DNA from: Solenopsis invicta
Lineage: Eukaryota > Arthropoda > Insecta > Hymenoptera > Formicidae
Reading direction: 5' to 3'
DNA: 64,000 nt
Assembly: GCF_016802725.1 (NCBI RefSeq)
Contig: NC_052667.1
Span: 20,432,846-20,496,845 of the forward strand
This document shows positions 1 to 11,444 of this stretch, in pieces. The position numbers and the translations under genes were made by a program. The notes under the pieces were generated by a model that was not told the origin of the DNA, did not search any database, and saw only the letters and a program-made list of their open reading frames with translations. The first letter of the stretch is position 1. Each line of letters starts with the position of its first letter.

Positions 1-150
1 TACCTTGACGAGTGTCAACTTGAGAGGAGTAGACATTCCAGACAGCAGGCGTTGAGTTCTTTGTATTTATTTGTCTGTCACTGCGACAAGTGTCAGGCAC
101 AAGCAAACGATCCTGATGTAACGTCCGATGAGGAATCTGACGAAGACTGA
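1..150 (+). CDS. SMYD5: SMYD5 C-terminal exon (partial)
   Basis: Frame 1 is open from the window edge to a TGA at 148-150 and gives 49 residues. It begins YLDECQLERSRHSRQ, continues through a CHCDKC cysteine cluster and ends in an acidic tail (DPDVTSDEESDED). This is the post-SET end of SMYD5, a SET/MYND lysine methyltransferase: vertebrate SMYD5 has the same YLD-CQ-ERSRHSR block, a C-x-C-x2-C cluster that binds zinc, and a DPNVTSEEE-type acidic end. The MYND and SET domains lie upstream of the window. The residues are seen directly; the assignment rests on family knowledge of this distinctive C-terminus. The gene points toward the minus-strand CENP-N gene, so the two are tail-to-tail. Confidence 0.85.
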   Translation, partial: YLDECQLERSRHSRQQALSSLYLFVCHCDKCQAQANDPDVTSDEESDED

Positions 151-199
151 TGAGTGCTAGCTGAAGATGCTTGGCAGAAAACAATGATGTAATTTTCAT

Positions 200-209
200 A
201 ATAAATAAA
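200..209 (+). promoter_or_regulatory. Overlapping poly(A) signals of SMYD5
   Basis: Two overlapping AATAAA hexamers (200-205 and 204-209) lie 50 bp after the SMYD5 stop, a usual spacing for a short 3' UTR. Confidence 0.6.
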
Positions 210-214
210 ATACT

Positions 215-1556
215 AGATACAGGTATCCTTCTATTTATGAATTTTTTTTATTTACAACCAGTATGCACGGTCACGGTAATCAGTTTGTCTTTTAATCACT
301 TGTTGAAGTCAATCTGTATTTAAGCTAAATAGTAATTTTTATAATTTACCAAATATTATATTAAGAATTATATTTTTAACAAAAAAGTTTTGTCATTTAA
401 AAAAAATTTAGTTAATAATTAATTTTAATATTAAAATGATTATTTTCCAGGAATAATGATTTCTTTATATAAAATAATATTAATATGTCAGTTTAAAAAA
501 TATGTATATAGCAGTAGTTTAAAATACTTAACACTATATTCATCTTACGATCAAAATCTTGGAACATAATCGTTGTAAATAGAGGGTTATCTGTGTATAT
601 TGAATATTTAACCTCCTTATGAACATTTACTTAACGGATATCCGTTACGCTTCACTCGACTATCATACATATGGCGCATCAAGTGCTTTATGCAAATCTA
701 CTGATTTATTAAATAAAGCATGTAGAATAAACATACTATTATACTTGAATAAACTTTTAACAAATGTACTTTATTAATATAACAGAGGCTTTTAATGGCA
801 TTTCTATGTAACAACAAAATTATATAATAAATTTAATACAATGTTCTGCACTCTTCTTTAATAACAATCTTATTCCTCGATTTTAATCCTCAAAATAGAA
901 AAAAATGATTGAGTTACGTTAATTTAAAAGGAGGTATTCTAATTTGATGGGTAAAAAAAATCAATTTTTTTCCCATATATTTTTTCAATCTTTTTAATGT
1001 CGAGAATAAGCTTGTAAAACGTTTAATATAATTTAAACGGTTTGTCGTTTTCACGTTTTGAAGAATGTGATGTATGGGTTAAATGAAGCGCGTGGAATAA
1101 TACGTAAGGTTTTTATTAATTTGTTTGTAATCAAAATCGATCTTTTTCTTCGTCCCTAAACAATATACCGAAAAAGAAAGGAAAATTATTTTGTGAATAA
1201 GATACAGTAGAATGTGTGTGTGTGTGTGCGCGCGCGCAGAGAGAGAGAGAGAGAAAGAATTAATACTTTTTATATACATAAACCTTTTGTAAAATTTAAA
1301 TACATTTTTCACAAATCTATGTTTTTCAATATTGTCCCAGGCTTTTTTTCAGAAACTACTGACCTGATCAATTTCTGCCTTAAGCAAAATATACATAATA
1401 TTTATGGCTATGATTAAGACTAGGAATTTTTTAATATCTTGAGTTTTTTTACAGCCAAAAATTTACAAAATTTTACAAAATTCCGTTCTTTTAGTTGATC
1501 GCCATTTTGTTTAGCATTGCGCTAAATGATTTATTCTAGTTCCAACCACATTTATG
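215..1556. other. Intergenic AT-rich DNA, no gene seen
   Basis: Low-complexity AT-rich sequence between the two convergent genes. Short open frames overlapping 1079-1417 on both strands arise from the GT/GC/GA microsatellite and do not look coding. I see no other feature. Confidence 0.6.
1214..1254. repeat. Compound microsatellite (GT)n(GC)n(GA)n
   Basis: Uninterrupted runs of GT, then GC, then GA dinucleotides in that order. Confidence 0.95.
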
Positions 1557-1559
1557 TTA

Positions 1560-1713
1560 GGGCCACTTGCACCAACGCCGATTAACTTAACTGCCAGTTA
1601 AGTGTCAACCGTGATTGGTCAACGACAAATTTTTACTTAACGACAAATTAGATTGGTCCATTCCAATAGAAAAATCAGCCGATTAAGTTAATCGGCGTTG
1701 GTGCAAATGGCCC
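1560..1713. mobile_element. 154-bp palindromic MITE, TTA target duplication
   Basis: The ends are inverted copies of GGGCCACTTGCACCAACGCC and continue into GATTAACTTAA (left) and its complement (right). TTA flanks both ends (1557-1559 and 1714-1716). A 3-bp TWA duplication with such ends is typical of PIF/Harbinger-type MITEs. There is no coding capacity. Confidence 0.8.
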
Positions 1714-2162
1714 TTAATATAAAACTTGGGATTATTGGTTTAAGATCAGCACAAAGAATGTAACTCCTAGGATAGTATGAACAAGATAAATTTAAATTAT
1801 GCTATATTCATTATCTCTATTTTATATTAAATAATGACTAAAAATTGAATTTTTATAAAGTTAAAGAAGTAATAAATACGTATCTAAAATGTCAGTACCC
1901 TAGATGTTTCCAGTTCAGGATAAAATATTCGTAAAAATAGCCTTTCAAACTAGAATGCTCCATTAAAGTTACATCAATACAAAGCTTTGTTGAATATATT
2001 CGCTAAATTCTAATTAAAGACCCGCGAATACTAATTAAGGAAATATCAATTAGATTTAATATCTAACACAGTTTACAGCTAATATAAACAATATGTAAAC
2101 ACCGCATACCTGAAATGCTTAATTTTGTTGTCACAAGAAATTCAAATTTATGACTGCATTTG

Positions 2163-5100
2163 TCAATCAGCCCGAAGTTCTAATGTGTTTTTCCCTTTTA
2201 ATATGAAATTGGATACATAATCGGGTAATGGCGGGGTAAATACACGTTTTTCAATTAGGGCAGTCAAAAATTTAACTATATTACGACTACGAAATTCCCA
2301 GCTAAAACAGAAAAAATTTTAAACATATTTGTTATTTTAGTATACAGTACGTAAGGCAATATTATCTTACTTCATATGTATACTATCTTCTGAACTTAAT
2401 TTCGAAGCCACACTATCATGTTGTATTGATTCTTTTGGTCCTTTTATAACAAGTGCTTCTAGAGTTGGAGGATCTTTACCAAAACACTGTTCCGCATAAT
2501 TTTTCCGTTGCTTGCTCTGCGTATAATTCACACCGTTTTTACTATAACAAGATTTGCATATTGTATATAAAATATATCACGTAATGCTTTCAATTCAAAA
2601 TAGGTAAATAGCCCAATACTGGCAATGTTCTATAAATCCAATCTTAATACTTTTTTTTTTAAATTAGAAGATTAAAAATTTACTTTTAATAAAATATATA
2701 ACAATGAGTAGACTTCTTAAGAATTTAAGTAAAATTAAATATACTTATATAATAAATACACTTGTGTAATTTGTATATTTAAAGAATTAAAGATTTAGTT
2801 TCCAATATTTGAGACACCGTCAGAATAATTGGATATTTATCTTTATATATATGTATGTATATTGAATATAAAATATATCTATGTACATAGTGGTTTTTAA
2901 GTATTTTAAAAGGTTTTTAAGGAGTGATTTCTTAATTTAAGATGAACTATGTATGATCGTATGTCTGAAAGAGTTTTAAAAGAAATAGGGCATCAAAATT
3001 GAAGAAATAAATTACATTTTTTTTAAACTTAAAAAATTAATCAGGTTATTTTGATTACCTGATGACAGGGTGAGACGGTCGGTAAACTGGTGGTTGACTA
3101 ACATATTCGGCACATAAAGTGCCTTGTTGTTTAAACCATAGTAATTTTATTAAAGATCTGAGGTCTTTGCCCATTAGCTTAATTGCTTTGCTATTTTTAT
3201 AACCTAGGCTGACAGCTATAACTTTTACATAGTAACGTGATACAGTTTTGCTAGAGCAGAAAAAATACTTGTGTCCCAGAAACAAGGCAAAAAAAGTTGG
3301 TGTGATAGGTTGTCTTCTCCCCTTTTTCTTCTCCTTGACATATATAAACGTGATATTGTCGTACTCTGTGGCTTTCACATTCACTTCCAAGTCATTAGAA
3401 CGAAATTCCTCTTTAATGCCTTTTTGTATATCATGTATATTTTTTTCAAGCCTCGGTGCTTCGTCCAAACCTGTTAATTCGTATCCATACCAAATTTTTC
3501 TTTTGTTATGTCTGCTCATATCTAAAAAATCATTATTTCACAAATTGAATAATATTTAACGATCGTACGTCAGGTTAAAAATTTTTAATTTAACATAGGA
3601 TTGTGTTGTAGACAAAATTACATCTACATGAATCATTTATATATTGTTTACATTTTTATATAAATCTTTTCATAAATAATAATAAGCAATGTGAATTATT
3701 GTAAATTGGATAACACAATATAGAAAAAAGTAATTAAGATTGTTAATATATCTCATTTTATTGATAAAATAATATATAATATTAACTCTCTAAAGCTGAT
3801 GGTGAATCTATTAGATCCTTGTCATTAATTAAATTTTAAATTATTATTAAAAAAAAATTAATACTTTTTTATACAAGTTATATTTTCTTGGTTCCTTGAA
3901 ATTAAAATAAGTGGCTTAAGCGTCTAGCATACATTAAAGGAATCTTACAAATCCAACATTAGTAATTATGTTATAGATTTTTATGTCAATTTCAGAGGAA
4001 TAAAAATAAAAAATGAACATAATTAATTTTTTTTATTCAAATTTTGTAAAATCTGTAATTTCCTGACATTTTCAGATTTTTCAGGAATTTTATTAAAATT
4101 GAAGGTAAGATTACAAAATTTTTTAATGCAGTTGTAATATATTTATTTGTGGCACAATGGACAATAGTCTGCGTGCCGTAGGCGGATCTTCGATCCGAAG
4201 ACCGCCCCCTCAGTCTTCATTATCATCAATATATTTATTTTATTATATTTTTTAACGTTCCTTAATTCTCAATTATAAAAAGCCACTTGAGTTTTAAATA
4301 ATAAATTTGAGAAAGAACTAAGAAAGAATAACATAAATGATATATACAATGATTTTTCCATAATACATAAATCTAGCATACTGGAAACATAATTAAATGT
4401 TATTTTAGAATATCATGTTGAAAATACATTGCCTTACTTGATTTTTTTTAATAAAAATTTGTGAATACATAAAAATATATGTAGATATCTACGTATATAT
4501 ATATATATATATATATATATGCTACACTTATTGCTAATCAATTAAAAACATTTTGCATTAAGAAAAATGATCAAAGAAACAATTTTATAAAAAATAAAAT
4601 TTAAATTTAATAGTAAAATTCCATAGAAATCCATAATTTTCAAGTAAAAAACTAATCTCCTAAAAATTCCAGATTTATTTGGGTGGTAGATATCCTGATC
4701 ATTTTCATTATTTCTAGTGACATTTTTTACACTCTTTCTGAATTTTTGATGATCCATGAATTATTGTTTTCATAAACAACACATAAAATGCATATGCATT
4801 ATATACATATAATGCAGATGATTTATATTTTAAACATACACACTCAATCTTGAATTTAATAATTATGATTGTTATCTCACCTATCACTTGTAGCATTGCC
4901 AGCCTATCCTGTAGGTCAGTTTTCCTTATATTTACATTCTGTAAATAAATTAGACATAAAAATAAAATTATATTATTGCAAACAGGGAGGGAGAGGGGGG
5001 TAGATTTGTTGGCATAAGAGGCAAATATTGCCATTGTTCTATTTAAGTATTAAAAAGAAACAATAAAAAAGTTATTACATCTTTTTTATAGCACAAGTAT

Positions 5101-6739
5101 TTTCAAAGTTTTATTTAAATCAGATGAATATTACAAAACCAAAAGAAAAAAATCTGATTCAAGAAGAGGCAAGTAAATTTTTGATTATTTCAAAATTTGG
5201 TATTAACATTCTTTCTAGCTTGAAAAAATACTTAAGTGACATAATAATTTAAAAATAGTTGGTGAATATGCAATATAACACCCTCTTTAACGCTGATTTT
5301 CTTGTAATTTTGTATTTTTGTGCATATAGAATATATTCTGAAAAGGAAAATTATCACGCACGCAAGTCCTGTTTTTTTTTAAAGTTTTTCTGTTTTAATT
5401 TCAAAGTCAGTAATTAGGAATATGATAATTTATAGCTATAAGATGGCCTATATGCTTATTAATTATTTTTTTGATTAATTATAGTGTATATTTTAAAGAA
5501 AGGATAGATTTGGACTACAATTTACATAAAAAGAATAAAAAAAAGTATAAATTTAACATCACAAATTATTTTTTATTATAATTTAAATTATATAATAAAC
5601 TAATTACTTTATTTTATTTTCTTACAGCCAAATTATCATTTTCCTAATTACCAATATTGAAAAAACTTTGAAATTAAAAAAATAGAGCTTGAGTGATGAT
5701 TTTTCTTTATAGAATATAACTTATGCACAAAAGCACACAAATTTATGAAACTAAAAGAAAATCAGAGAAAAGAGCATTATACTGTATATTTATCAAAAAG
5801 TTTTTGTTCCTATGCTCCAAATTTAGAGCTGTTTCTCAGATTTCAAATGTCTTTGTCTTCCGTATGCAACATAATAAGCAAGACAAAAACAGATTTGAGA
5901 AACATCTATAAATTTGGATTTATGTGACATGTTACTTTGAATAATAGTAATTTGTTATAATAAAATAATTAAAAAACAAACATAAATATGATAAAGTAAA
6001 TCGATTCATATTTAAGGCAAACTTAGTTCACTTATAAATAAGAAGCAGGTAAACATTTACATCAAATTTATATTTAATGCTTTGTATTTGATATTTTTAT
6101 ATTGAAATAAGCTATATTTAACATGGTTTACATTTATTTTCCCTAACAGCACTTTGCTATTCATTTATTACAAAGAAACTATGTGCAGAATTGTTCCTAA
6201 CATGAAAATACAGAGAAAGCTTATCTCTATCATACCATTATAATTGAATCATAATAATTGGTTTAAAATGTAAAATGCCAAAATTATGAAAACTGTGCCA
6301 ACAAACCCCAGAGTCCAAATTCATAGTCGTTTTTTAGATCTCAAGTCTTTGTGTATTATATACATGAAACATATGCGAGATAAAGAAATAGATTAATCTT
6401 GAGATCTTAGAAACGTTTATGAATTTGGACTCCAATCTTTTCTACACGAAGCGGATCTTACTTCGAGAACATCCTCAATAACGCGCCACACATTGTTCAC
6501 CGTGAAATTTTTGTGATTCTTAATCAGTTTGGATCTGACGCGAGCCCAGGAGATTTCAGGAAAGATGGGCATCACGGCATTCTCCAGCTCCTCGAACTTG
6601 AACCTCTTTATCACGATGGCTAATTGACGTTTGATGATCAACATTGATGCTGTGATATTTTCGAATAAAACGGTCAATTCATAACCTACAAAAATCGTGA
6701 AATGGCCATAGCATTCAGCTATTACGCATACTTACCCAT
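2163..6739 (-). CDS. CENPN: CENP-N (Chl4/CENP-N family), six-exon inner kinetochore gene
   Basis: Exons in transcript order: 6739-6736, 6685-6462, 4938-4881, 3521-3059, 2541-2371, 2301-2163 (TGA). Every intron is GT-AG with matching phases, and the total is exactly 353 codons including stop (352 aa; human CENP-N is 339). Exon 2 gives the helical N-terminal domain (RFKFEELENAVM, NNVWRVIEDVLE). Exons 3 and 4 join to AMLQVID-MSRHNKRKIW, matching the LLDIIYM-HQHQKVW region of human CENP-N in spacing. The large exon has PTFFALFLGHKYFFCSS and LRSLIKLLWFKQ, aligning with KPTYVVYYSQTPYAFTSS and LDSLKAIVFKQ. The last exon, NWEFRSRNIVKFLTALIEK then TPPLPDYV, matches the C-terminal KFSS-LLEALKSL/APLSPLL block. 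The protein is expected to bind CENP-L and contact the centromeric CENP-A nucleosome. The 4-nt first coding exon and its 50-bp intron are the weakest part; translation could instead start at an internal ATG (6644). Confidence 0.8.
4150..4216 (+). other. tRNA-like fragment or tRNA-derived SINE head
   Basis: TGGCACAATGG fits a pol III A box, and about 35 bp downstream TCTTCGATCC resembles a B box. The block is GC-rich in an AT-rich intron and is followed by AT-rich sequence. No clean acceptor stem closes it, so a tRNA pseudogene or SINE head fits better than a working tRNA. Confidence 0.35.
5320..5722. repeat. Imperfect inverted repeat in a CENP-N intron
   Basis: The left arm (about 5320-5445, starting TTTTGTGCATA) recurs inverted at about 5600-5722. 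Shared blocks include AATTTCAAAGT, GGTAATTAGGAA and ATGATAATTT. It looks like an old palindromic MITE; no termini are defined. Confidence 0.55.
5815..5920. repeat. Short palindromic MITE-like element
   Basis: TCCAAATTTA-AGCTGTTTCTCAGAT at the left returns inverted at the right as ATTTGAGAAACATC-TAAATTTGGA. The small open frames across it are by-products of the palindrome. Confidence 0.55.
6311..6433. mobile_element. Palindromic MITE beside a CENP-N splice donor
   Basis: The ends are GAGTCCAAATTCATAGTCG and its inverted copy, with AGATCTCAAG also mirrored inside. It is related to 5815-5920, and through TTCATAGTCG/TCTCAAGTC to the nested element at 60780. It ends about 25 bp from the CENP-N donor at 6461. 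Confidence 0.65.
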
Positions 6740-8376
6740 GATCGTTGTCACAATTGACATCCATGTAGAATTACTATTGATATTATATAGCTATGTTAAA
6801 AGTACGAGAGACTTTTCAGTCATAAATGGTCAAAAAATCAACAATTTTCGAGTTGGCACACACACCTCGCGCCAAAATTTACTTGCGCCTACTTGCGCCT
6901 GCTTGCGCCGCTTGCGCCTGCTTGCGCCGATGATCGCCGCGCGACAAGGCTAGACAAGACACTCGCATGGCGTATACGGCGCCACTTTCATTTTAGAAAT
7001 TGGAACTACGTAGCACATCCATTTTGCAGCACTGCCGATAAAATCATAGGCTCGAAATGGATAGGGGAAAGTAGGGTTATTGCATGCACTGGGTAACTGT
7101 ACGCTTCCTGGTTTGGCACCTTCTCGATGAAGAGAGATTATATCACGGCGATATTTGTAGGCGGAAGATAGTTTTTTTAATATATAACCATAGGTTATAT
7201 CATTTAAAAACGTAGTTAATTAAAAAAAAAAAAAAAAGTAAAATCATGATTTTTGTTGCGATTTCGGCGTTCAGAAAATAAGGCAATAAATCCGTATTTT
7301 TAATTTATTCATTTAATCTTGTTATACCTAACAAAAGTACGTTTTTTCCTGCGTTTTTTGAGCTATTGTTTATTAAATTTAATTAAATAGTCATCAAGTA
7401 ATTGTTTTTTTATCAAATTAAGTCCGCCGTGGACAATTTTACGCATCCATCTTGAAAGACGTGAGACCATAGGCTTGTTTTCTATTCCTGCACTAGACTG
7501 CACTGGAACGTTCCTTCTTGCTTTCGCTAACTTTGAAACATCTATCTATTTCATTTTAAGTGTACACTTATTTAGAGAGTTCAGGAACAGAAAACAAACG
7601 GCATGTGAAACCAACTATAGTGCCACTAGTACAGTGTAGTGCAGTTTGTTCAACTGGATTATAACCTCATCCTGTGGCGATACTTTTAATCTGTTAAGAG
7701 AAAGCCTAACTGCGAAAATGTAAAATTGTTGTTAGCCTGTTAATACAATACATTCAAGGTAAGGTGTATAAATGGTCAAAACAAAAATTTATTAACCCTT
7801 TAATTGTATTGAATCTAAGACGTTCAGCACAATATAACAGCTTCCTAGGTTAGGTTACAAAAACATTAATTATCGCAATAAAATAGGAAACAGGACACTA
7901 TATTAAGTTGGAATCACCCGATGCTCGATTTCTTGAATTATAATGTGTGCATGTTTCTATGCTTGTTCTAATACATGCTAGATTGTTTATATGATGATAT
8001 ATCATATGAAGTTCACAACGATAGCTCGCATAAAAATCATGCATAATAGTAAGTAGCGCTCAAAGCAATGCAATACATCTAGCATATGTGATTCATGCTT
8101 GATTCTAAAAAAGACAAGTTCTTAATTCATCGATTGATTCACCACATTATGCACAAATGCAGCTTTTACAGGGCAAAGTTATATTTGTGCATAATGCAAT
8201 GAATCAATTGATGAATAAGATAACTCGCTTAAACTGCTATATCATCTAATTTTAACAGAAGACATTTTAATTTGTGAGCAATATTATTTAAAAACGCAGA
8301 GGTATTCTAATATTGGCGACTTTCCTCTATACTCGACTATTATTATTATATTCATTTTTTCTTTGTATTGTTTTAG

Positions 8377-10173
8377 ATGCCTCGTAATTATATAAGGAAA
8401 ACGAATAAAAATGAATGGACCGAGTCTCAGTTAAAACTAGCAATACGTTCAATAATGCAGCCTCCTCATCTCAAAATCAGAGAAGCTAGCAGGAAATATG
8501 GTATCCACGAGTCTACTCTCCGAAAGCGGATGAAAATTAATTCAGTCGAACATATGCCCTTAGGACGCAAGCCCACTTTCACAGCTGAAAAAGAAATAAT
8601 GTTGGTAGACCATATTATTAATGTCGCAAAACTTTATTATGGAATCACGCCCCATGAGCTTCGTAGAATTGCTTATGAATTTGCAGAAGCAAACAAAATT
8701 AAGCATACCTTCAATACAACAACGAAGTTGGCTGGAAAAGATTGGCTTTATCTTTTTCTCAGGCGACATCCACATATTTCATTGAGACAGCCAGAGAGTA
8801 CCAGCCTTAATAGGATTACTGCGTTCAACAAAGACTCTGTTAATCATTTTTATAGTAATTTGAGTGATGTTTTAGAAATATTCAGATTTAAGGCAAATCA
8901 AGTATATAATGTGGACGAAACTGGCATTACTACGGTGCAAAAGAAGTGTCCTAAAGTTTATGCGCAGAAAGGCACAAAAAAAGTTGGAGCAGCGACTTCA
9001 ACAGAAAAAGGAACTGTTACTGTAGTTTTTTGTATTAATGCTGCAGGAAATTATATTCCACCCATGTTAATTTTTCCAAGAACTCGTATGAGACCTCTGC
9101 TTGAAAGAAACGGACCAATGGGAGCAATTTATGGTTGCTCAAAAAGTGGATGGATTAATGAAGACCTTTTTATAAAATGGTTGCAGCATTTTAAAAACTA
9201 TGTGAAACCAACTAATGAGGACCCGGTTCTTCTTATATTAGATAATCACTCAAGCCACATTTCCTTTGCAGCTTTTCAATTCTGTAAAAAAAATTATATC
9301 ACTGTTATAACTCTTCCTCCTCACACGTCTCATAAACTCCAACCTCTTGATTTGACTTTTTTTGGTCCGTTGAAAAATGCTTTTTATCGGGAGTGTAATT
9401 TCTTCTTAAATACTAATTCTTATGAGAAAATCACTGAATACAATCTCGCAGAGTTACTGAATAAAGCATTCATCAAAGTGGCTACAATGGAAAAAGGAAT
9501 TTCTGGTTTTTCTTCAGCAGGAATTTGGCCTTTCAACCCCGACAAATTTGATGACCACGATTTTATTCCAAAAGAGATTACTGATCAAGAACTGGTTACT
9601 GAAGCAGTTCCTGAAACTTTAAATACAGATGAAAATGCTGATCCCAATAAACTGAATAATTATGCTAATCATGCAATTGCTGCTTCTTCTTTAAATGGAT
9701 CTCCTTCCGATTCAACTCCGAGCACTTCTAAAATCGCTATTACAGAAATCTCATCGGTTCCTGTAAGAAAATTAAAGACAAAAGTACGATATTCACGTGA
9801 AAAAATGCAATCTGAAATTTTTACTGTCAGTCCGCAAAAACAAAAATTGCAACGGCTAGAAGAGAAAAAAAAAGATTCTCTAAAGAAAAAAATGAATACA
9901 TTGGAAGCGAATGCTAACCGAGCTAAGAAAAGTCTAAAACTATCAACAGGATCAAAAGAAATAAAGGTTGAATTATTGGAAAACAAAAAATCTGATGTCA
10001 AAACAGAAAATTCGATACTTCCCCCTCCTAACGACTGCATTATTTGTGGAGAAGTCGGAAGTGACAAGAAGTTTTGGCTCCTATGCTGTTCATGTTTCAA
10101 ATGGGTGCACGAAGAATGTAGTGGCGCTAATGATACAGAAAATTATATCTGTGATTTTTGTCTCGATAATTAA
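8377..10173 (+). CDS. Pogo-family transposase with C-terminal PHD finger
   Basis: An intact 598-residue reading frame from ATG. Residues 1-55 form a psq-type helix-turn-helix (KIREASRKYGIHESTLRKR). Residues 60-130 resemble the CENP-B-type DNA-binding domain. Residues 165-345 are a DDE_1 catalytic core with VDETG (D180), LILDNHSSH (D289) and LQPLDLTFFGPLK (D325), so the acidic triad is complete. Residues 450-550 are lysine-rich. Residues 553-596 are a PHD finger, with CIIC, CCSC, WVHEEC and CDFC supplying the C4HC3 zinc ligands. The product would cut and rejoin the element's ends in the nucleus; the PHD finger may bind histone tails (inference). No frameshift or stop is present, so the copy is either recent or retained. 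Confidence 0.9.
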   Translation: MPRNYIRKTNKNEWTESQLKLAIRSIMQPPHLKIREASRKYGIHESTLRKRMKINSVEHMPLGRKPTFTAEKEIMLVDHIINVAKLYYGITPHELRRIAYEFAEANKIKHTFNTTTKLAGKDWLYLFLRRHPHISLRQPESTSLNRITAFNKDSVNHFYSNLSDVLEIFRFKANQVYNVDETGITTVQKKCPKVYAQKGTKKVGAATSTEKGTVTVVFCINAAGNYIPPMLIFPRTRMRPLLERNGPMGAIYGCSKSGWINEDLFIKWLQHFKNYVKPTNEDPVLLILDNHSSHISFAAFQFCKKNYITVITLPPHTSHKLQPLDLTFFGPLKNAFYRECNFFLNTNSYEKITEYNLAELLNKAFIKVATMEKGISGFSSAGIWPFNPDKFDDHDFIPKEITDQELVTEAVPETLNTDENADPNKLNNYANHAIAASSLNGSPSDSTPSTSKIAITEISSVPVRKLKTKVRYSREKMQSEIFTVSPQKQKLQRLEEKKKDSLKKKMNTLEANANRAKKSLKLSTGSKEIKVELLENKKSDVKTENSILPPPNDCIICGEVGSDKKFWLLCCSCFKWVHEECSGANDTENYICDFCLDN

Positions 10174-10254
10174 GTTTTTCAATTTTTTTTATTTTGTGTT
10201 AACATTGGTTTCGTAAATTCTTTACATTTTTATTTTTATGTTTGATTCTGAATT

Positions 10255-10500
10255 CTTTTAATTGTTATTTTTGTACTAGCACTGACTGTGCAAATTCTTT
10301 CAATTATTATTTTTGTATTAAGACTGGCTGACGGCTGTGTGAATTCTTTTAATTATTATTTTCATACTAGCACTGACTGTGCAAATTCTTTCAATTATTA
10401 TTTTTGTATTAAGACTAGCTGACAGCTGTGTGAATTCTTTTAATTATTATTTTTATACTAACACTGGCTATGCGAATTCTTGCAATTTTTATTTTTGTAT
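10255..10500. repeat. Tandem AT-rich repeat after the pogo transposase
   Basis: A unit of about 105 bp, itself two diverged halves of about 52 bp (CTGACTGTGCAAATTCTTT and GCTGTGTGAATTCTTTTAA types), recurs about two and a half times. It lies inside the pogo element between stop codon and right end. Confidence 0.8.
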
Positions 10501-10925
10501 TAGTACTATGTTAATTTGATGAATATACTTTATTATACGTATATTTTATGTAAATGCATATATTATAAAGGTTTATATATTTTATATGAATAAATTTTAC
10601 ATAAAATATCTATCTAATATAAATATATCATTTCCTTATCAACATTCCATGTAACAACTGTCATTTCTTATGATTTTTCCTCCGCGTACATTTATCCAAC
10701 CGCGCGTACAATTACCCAAGACGCGAAAAATTTTTTCGTTTATCCACTTGCCTCTTTTTGCTGAATACAGCATTACCAAATGAAAAATTGTTCAATATGA
10801 CAATACATAATGATAGAAAAATGTTTAAAGTTTCCATTTCTGTACTCGTTTTGATTTCAACTTTAAAAATTACTTTACTGCGATAAATTTCCCTTAGGTG
10901 CGTGCAATTTACCTACATTCCCCTA

Positions 10926-11444
10926 CCTGTCAATAACGGATGTCGATAAAACACAGTGAAAATTGAATGGTCAAACTAACGTCAATATAAATAATTGTAT
11001 AAGACTGGGAGTCCATTGTGCCTTACGTAATAAAGAAAATCACGATTTTATATGAAAATGACATCAAAATGATGTTAAAATGATTGAATTATGACTAAAA
11101 AGTGAGTTTTTGTAATGATTTTTTATTCTTTTTAATATTATTTGTTATAATGATTGGCTACATTCAGTAGAACATTTATTTTGCAACTGTTAAAAGTTTC
11201 TTTCACTGAAAACTATTTTTTTAAATTTAAAAATATAAACTAATAAGAGCAAAAGAAAACTTGCAAAACAAATGCAAAATAACATTCTCCTGATTGTGGC
11301 TATATGCATTTATATTGTGTGAAAGAGTATTAGTAAAAGAGCACTAAATTTGGCTCATTTCTTGAACCTCGAATTTCAAACTTTTCTTTATGCTAAATAG
11401 TACTATGGAATGTTAATCCCAGAGAAATTTTAAGATGAGCATAA
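10926..11444. other. AT-rich intergenic DNA, nothing recognised
   Basis: Short stretch between the pogo element and the AT-rich array. No open frame or repeat terminus seen. Confidence 0.5.

Larger units (their letters stand above)
7064..10923 (+). mobile_element. Full-length pogo-type DNA transposon
   Basis: The termini are imperfect inverted repeats of about 30 bp: left GGGGAAAGTAGGGTTATTGC, right (inverted) GGGGAATGTAGGTAAATTGC. A TA target duplication lies at 7062-7063 and 10924-10925, as in Tc1/mariner-superfamily elements. The 3860-bp element carries one long transposase gene and about 1.3 kb of leader. The leader includes a hairpin at about 8119-8222, where AATTCATCGATTGATTC and a TTATGCACAAAT block are mirrored. 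A duplicated AT-rich segment follows the gene. Confidence 0.85.

Noticed and set aside
1079..1417. Overlapping small open frames on both strands
   Set aside because: Both are generated by the GT/GC/GA microsatellite (runs of Arg-Glu or Thr-His) and have no other coding signal.
4150..4216. Functional tRNA gene
   Set aside because: A- and B-box-like words exist, but I could not close an acceptor stem.
5723..5927. Two overlapping frames of about 60 residues
   Set aside because: They fall in palindromic MITE sequence inside a CENP-N intron.
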